Below are positions 60,470 through 64,000 of a stretch of DNA of 64,000 nucleotides, piece by piece. This stretch comes from Mycolicibacterium sp. BiH015. Its GTDB lineage: Bacteria; Actinomycetota; Actinomycetes; Mycobacteriales; Mycobacteriaceae. Below the pieces are notes generated by a model, which worked only from the letters and a program-made list of their open reading frames with translations, made no database searches and was not told where the DNA came from. The translations under genes and the position numbers were made by a program. The DNA lies in the NCBI RefSeq assembly GCF_027706845.1, contig NZ_JAQGCZ010000004.1, positions 124,001-188,000 on the forward strand. Reading direction: 5' to 3'. The first letter of the stretch is position 1. Each line of letters begins with the position of its first letter.

Positions 60470-60883
60470 ATGACTCGGATGGGCGATCTCCTCGGACCGG
60501 AACCTGTGTTGCTGCCCGGCGATCCCGCCGCGGAGGCCGAACTCGACGCCTCGGAGAATCCGTCGCTGGTGGCTGCCGCGCACCCGGCGGCATCCATCGC
60601 GTGGGCGGTGCTCGCCGAGCAGGCCCTCGACGCCGAGCAGGCCGTCGCCGCGTACGCCTACGCCCGCACCGGCTATCACCGCGGGCTCGACGCGCTGCGG
60701 CGCAACGGATGGAAGGGCTTCGGTCCCGTGCCGTTCGCCCATGAACCCAACCAGGGGTTCCTGCGCTGCGTCGCCGCCCTTGCCCGGGCCGCCGAGGCGA
60801 TCGGTGAGACCCCGGAGTATCAGCGCTGCCTCGACCTGCTCGACGACTGCGATCCGCGGGCGCGGGGCGAACTGGGCCTCTAG
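60470..60883 (+). CDS. DUF3151 protein
   Basis: A 137-aa protein (MTRMGDLLGPEPVLLPGDPAAEAEL; in-frame ATG 60461 is an alternative). Conserved stretches are AYAYARTGYHRGLDALRRNGWKGFGPVPFAHEPNQGFLRC and QRCLDLLDDCDPRARGELGL, typical of the actinobacterial DUF3151 family near fba and purA. Its helical pattern suggests a small TPR-like protein. No activity is known. Confidence 0.87.
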   Translation: MTRMGDLLGPEPVLLPGDPAAEAELDASENPSLVAAAHPAASIAWAVLAEQALDAEQAVAAYAYARTGYHRGLDALRRNGWKGFGPVPFAHEPNQGFLRCVAALARAAEAIGETPEYQRCLDLLDDCDPRARGELGL

Positions 60884-61779
60884 CGCTTCTGCGTTTCGCA
60901 CTCGCAGTCGGTGGCGCTGTCGGGCGGTTCGACCTGAACCGTGGCGTGGTCGAGTCCGCGCGCGGTGAGGACGGCCCGCGCATCGTCGAGCACCTGCGCG
61001 GAATCCCGGCTGCTGGTCAGGTGGGCGGTGACCATGTCCTTGCCCGGCACCAGCGTCCACACGTGCAGGTCGTGCACCTCGGTGACCCCGTCGACGGCGC
61101 ACAGCGCGTCCCGCAGCTCCTCGACGTCGACGTGGGCGGGGGAGGACTCGGACAGGATCCGCAGCGCCGCCCTGGCCAGCGCGATCGCCCTGGGCAGCAC
61201 CCACAGCGCGACAAGCACGGCGACGACGACGTCGGCGTAGGGCCACCGGGTCGTGATCGTGACGATGCCGGCGATCAGCACTCCGATGCTGCCGACGGTG
61301 TCGGCGACCACCTCCATGTAGGCGCCTTTGACGGCAAGGCTTTCCTCGGAGTGCGATCTCAGCAGGAGCACCACGACCGCGTTGGCGAGCAGACCGGCCA
61401 GCGCCACGACGACCATCGGAACGCCGGGGATGTCAGGCGCATCGCCGAGCCGCTCGAACGCCTCGTAGAGGATGAAGCCGGCCACGCCGAGCAGGAGTAC
61501 CGCGTTGGCGACGGCGGTGAACACCTCGGCGCGGTGCCAGCCGTACGTCCGCGACGGTGACGTGCTGCCGCGCTTGGCCAGGAGCACCGCGGTCAGCCCC
61601 ATGAACATCGCGACGAGATCGGTGAGCATGTGGCCGGCATCGGCCAGCAGGGCGATCGAGTTGATCGCCAGCGCGGTGGTCAGTTCGATCACGAAGAAGA
61701 CGGTGAGGATGCCCGCAGCGATCACCATGCGTGAGACCTTGGCGTCGCCGCCGTGGCCGTGATCATGTCCTGCTCCCAT
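60880..61779 (-). CDS. Cation diffusion facilitator (CDF) metal exporter
   Basis: A 299-aa membrane protein with six helices. A His-rich N-terminus (MGAGHDHGHGGD) and metal-site residues in NSIALLADAGHMLTDL (helix II, HxxxD) and GAYMEVVADTVGSIGV (helix V, often HxxxD; here ExxxD) are visible. A soluble C-terminal domain has VTEVHDLHVWTLVPGKDMVTAHL. It exports Zn, Co or a similar metal with protons. ATG 61779 is chosen because it retains the His-rich start; upstream is a perfect ATATGC-N8-GCATAT repeat. The stop shares CTAG with DUF3151. Confidence 0.92.
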   Translation of the reverse strand: MGAGHDHGHGGDAKVSRMVIAAGILTVFFVIELTTALAINSIALLADAGHMLTDLVAMFMGLTAVLLAKRGSTSPSRTYGWHRAEVFTAVANAVLLLGVAGFILYEAFERLGDAPDIPGVPMVVVALAGLLANAVVVLLLRSHSEESLAVKGAYMEVVADTVGSIGVLIAGIVTITTRWPYADVVVAVLVALWVLPRAIALARAALRILSESSPAHVDVEELRDALCAVDGVTEVHDLHVWTLVPGKDMVTAHLTSSRDSAQVLDDARAVLTARGLDHATVQVEPPDSATDCECETQKR

Positions 61780-61789
61780 GCCGAGCAAT

Positions 61790-61809
61790 ATATGCGGATT
61801 AATGCATAT
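61790..61809. promoter_or_regulatory. ArsR/SmtB-style operator upstream of the CDF gene
   Basis: ATATGC (61790-61795), 8 nt, GCATAT (61804-61809). This perfect 6-bp inverted repeat lies 10 bp upstream of the start. Mycobacterial metal sensors such as KmtR and NmtR use A/T-rich repeats of this kind, and KmtR controls a CDF gene. Confidence 0.65.
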
Positions 61810-61819
61810 GTCGCAAGGG

Positions 61820-62599
61820 TCAGAGCCAGGCCGACCAGAACCTGGTGAGCTCCCCGCCGATCTGCGACAGCACACGCGGCACACCGGACAGCTCGAAGAG
61901 CCAGTACACCGCCCCGAAGAACCATTGGTTCAAGCCCGGGGCCAGCAACACGAGGAGCAGGATCAGCAGTCCCCACTGCTTGGCGGGCGCGACCGCACGC
62001 TGGGTCTGCGGGCTCAGGTGCGGCTCCAGCGCCCCGTACCCGTCGGTCCCCGGCACGGGCAGGATGTTCAGCAGGAATGCGGTGATCTGCAGGAAGCCCA
62101 GGAACGCGACACCCGCCCAGAACACGGCGTGGTCGGGGTCGTAAAACAGCCGGGTCAACGCGAGAAGCAGCACCGCGAACGCGACGTTGACCGCGGGTCC
62201 GGCGAGGCTCACGAGCGTCTTCTGCCGCTTCGTCATGTACACCGTCTGCACGTACACCGCCCCGCCGGGCAACCCGATCCCGCCGAGCGCGATGAACAAC
62301 ACGGGCAGACCCAGCGACAGCAGCGGGTGCGAGTACTTGAGCGGGTTCAGCGTCAGGTAGCCGCGGACCGCGACGTCGCGGTCGCCGAACCGGTACGCCG
62401 AGTACGCGTGCCCGAACTCGTGCACGCACAGCGTCACCAGCCAGCCGAAGATGACGAAGACGAACACTGCGACGTAGGCCAGCGGATCCCGGGGATCTGT
62501 CGTCGTCCACGCCAGCGCACCGCCGGCGGCGGTGACCGCGATCAGCGCCAGGAAGATGGGGCTCGGCCGCACGGACTGGCGCAGCGGGCGGATATTCAC
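61820..62599 (-). CDS. M50-family site-2 protease homologue (Rv0359-like)
   Basis: GTG 62599 gives MNIRPLRQSVRPSPIF, 259 aa. The zinc motif HEFGH lies at 60-64, and the second metal motif NILPVPGTDG (N178-D186) is typical. Six helices are visible. Such proteases cut substrates inside the membrane, but the partner is unknown. The adjacent GTG 62602 is an alternative start. It lies 10 bp downstream of the next gene on the same strand. Confidence 0.9.
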   Translation of the reverse strand: MNIRPLRQSVRPSPIFLALIAVTAAGGALAWTTTDPRDPLAYVAVFVFVIFGWLVTLCVHEFGHAYSAYRFGDRDVAVRGYLTLNPLKYSHPLLSLGLPVLFIALGGIGLPGGAVYVQTVYMTKRQKTLVSLAGPAVNVAFAVLLLALTRLFYDPDHAVFWAGVAFLGFLQITAFLLNILPVPGTDGYGALEPHLSPQTQRAVAPAKQWGLLILLLVLLAPGLNQWFFGAVYWLFELSGVPRVLSQIGGELTRFWSAWL

Positions 62600-62609
62600 C
62601 ACGTCAAGG

Positions 62610-63200
62610 CTAGACGCGCAACCAGCCCTCGGTGTGGCGGTAGAACGTCGAGCGGCGGGCAGGCCGGGGCGCAGCCTCGCCGTCGCGCACGACCAGGGCC
62701 CCGGTGGTGCCCAGCTGGGCCGCCCGACCACTGATCCAGCGTTTCGGTCGCATCCGCCCGGACAGGACGGTGGCGCGCAGCCCCGGCATCGTCGCGATCG
62801 GCTCGATCCGCACGGCGGTCGCCTCGCCGTCGAACAGCCGCTCGTCGTCGACGATCGCCTCACCTCGGATCGTGCGCTGACCGTCCGGCGGCAGCCAGTA
62901 CGCCGCCCCGGTGATGACGGTTCCCGTTTCGTCGCGGACCAGGGGCACTCGCGAGGCGGAGCCGCGGCAGGCCCGTCCGGCCTGCCACGGACGCTGCACG
63001 TGGGCGACCTCGATGTCGAGTCGGTCGGCGCGCAACAACCGGGTGAGCACCACCGAAAGGTCTCGGTGCGAGCCGACGACGACGAGGCGTCGGTAGTCGG
63101 TCAGTCCGTCGCTCGCACCGTCGAGAACGGGAAGGGGGCTCAGTGCGCGGGGAATGCGACGGCCGCCCGACCGCACGACGGCGAGTTCGGACGTCTTCAC
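62610..63200 (-). CDS. Conserved hypothetical (Rv0358-like)
   Basis: A 196-aa protein: MKTSELAVVRSGGRRIPRALSPLPVL, then YRRLVVVGSHRDLSVVLTRLLRADRLDIEVAHVQRPW, which looks like a Rossmann-type strand-helix segment. There is no known domain. The position next to an M50 protease and divergent from purA matches M. tuberculosis. The promoters for this gene and purA share the 116-bp gap. Confidence 0.75.
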   Translation of the reverse strand: MKTSELAVVRSGGRRIPRALSPLPVLDGASDGLTDYRRLVVVGSHRDLSVVLTRLLRADRLDIEVAHVQRPWQAGRACRGSASRVPLVRDETGTVITGAAYWLPPDGQRTIRGEAIVDDERLFDGEATAVRIEPIATMPGLRATVLSGRMRPKRWISGRAAQLGTTGALVVRDGEAAPRPARRSTFYRHTEGWLRV

Positions 63201-63235
63201 CGCACTCCTTTGATCGAGCTGCTGATCAGGCCTGA

Positions 63236-64000
<765 letters not shown>

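Overview
This window is high-GC actinobacterial DNA and most likely comes from a fast-growing Mycobacterium (Mycolicibacterium). The evidence is the dnaK-grpE-dnaJ-hspR operon with HspR operators, a mycothione-reductase-type flavoprotein, an F420-type (LLM) oxidoreductase, a glycopeptidolipid-addressing (GAP) protein, DUF732 and DUF3558 exported proteins, and a clpB ... fba ... purA neighbourhood resembling the M. tuberculosis Rv0350-Rv0385 interval. Functions are assigned by reading the translated proteins; no database search was run.

Layout. 1-8.5 kb: three membrane-anchored proteins with low-complexity tails, then a tightly packed minus-strand series: mycothione reductase-like, zwf, a GH15 trehalase/glucoamylase-like enzyme, a TIGR03085 protein and an LLM oxidoreductase. 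8.6-13.5 kb: an allantoin-use island with a GntR regulator, NCS1 permease, hydantoin/allantoin racemase, PuuE-type allantoinase and allantoicase. 13.6-17.9 kb: the dnaK operon behind a SigH-type promoter and two HAIR operators. 18-24.3 kb: membrane proteins (DoxX, GAP), aldose epimerase, a globin-reductase and a TetR regulator. 24.4-31.5 kb: a cobalt nitrile hydratase island with two divergent units. CbtB, CbtA and an acetamidase/formamidase lie on minus; nitrile hydratase beta, alpha and a His-tailed activator, DUF1097, MarR and an AmiC-like sensor lie on plus. Together they can import cobalt, assemble the hydratase and take nitrile to amide to acid plus ammonia. 33.1-35.9 kb: clpB behind its own HAIR operator and SigH-type promoter, ending in a strong stem-loop.

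36-48.8 kb: SDRs, a SpoU methyltransferase, two MFS exporters each with a TetR regulator and a visible palindromic operator, a GH76 enzyme coupled to an NhaA-thioredoxin fusion, DedA and a zinc alcohol dehydrogenase. 48.8-58 kb is the accessory region of greatest interest. Two paralogous pairs, each a large ATP-binding LuxR-family regulator plus a small secreted protein, lie in tandem with a DUF3558-like lipoprotein, a DUF4242-like protein and a DUF732 protein. Five genes here share one promoter architecture: a GGG-N5-CCC box followed by ATTTA, then a 17-nt spacer and a -10-like element. A relic of the alcohol dehydrogenase 3' end with its downstream palindrome lies between the two pairs, so the region probably arose by segmental duplication.

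58.5-64 kb: fba, an Rv0361-like anchored protein, DUF3151, a CDF metal exporter with an ArsR/SmtB-style inverted repeat, an M50 site-2-protease homologue, a conserved hypothetical protein and the 5' part of purA, which runs off the window. No tRNA, rRNA, IS element or CRISPR array was seen.
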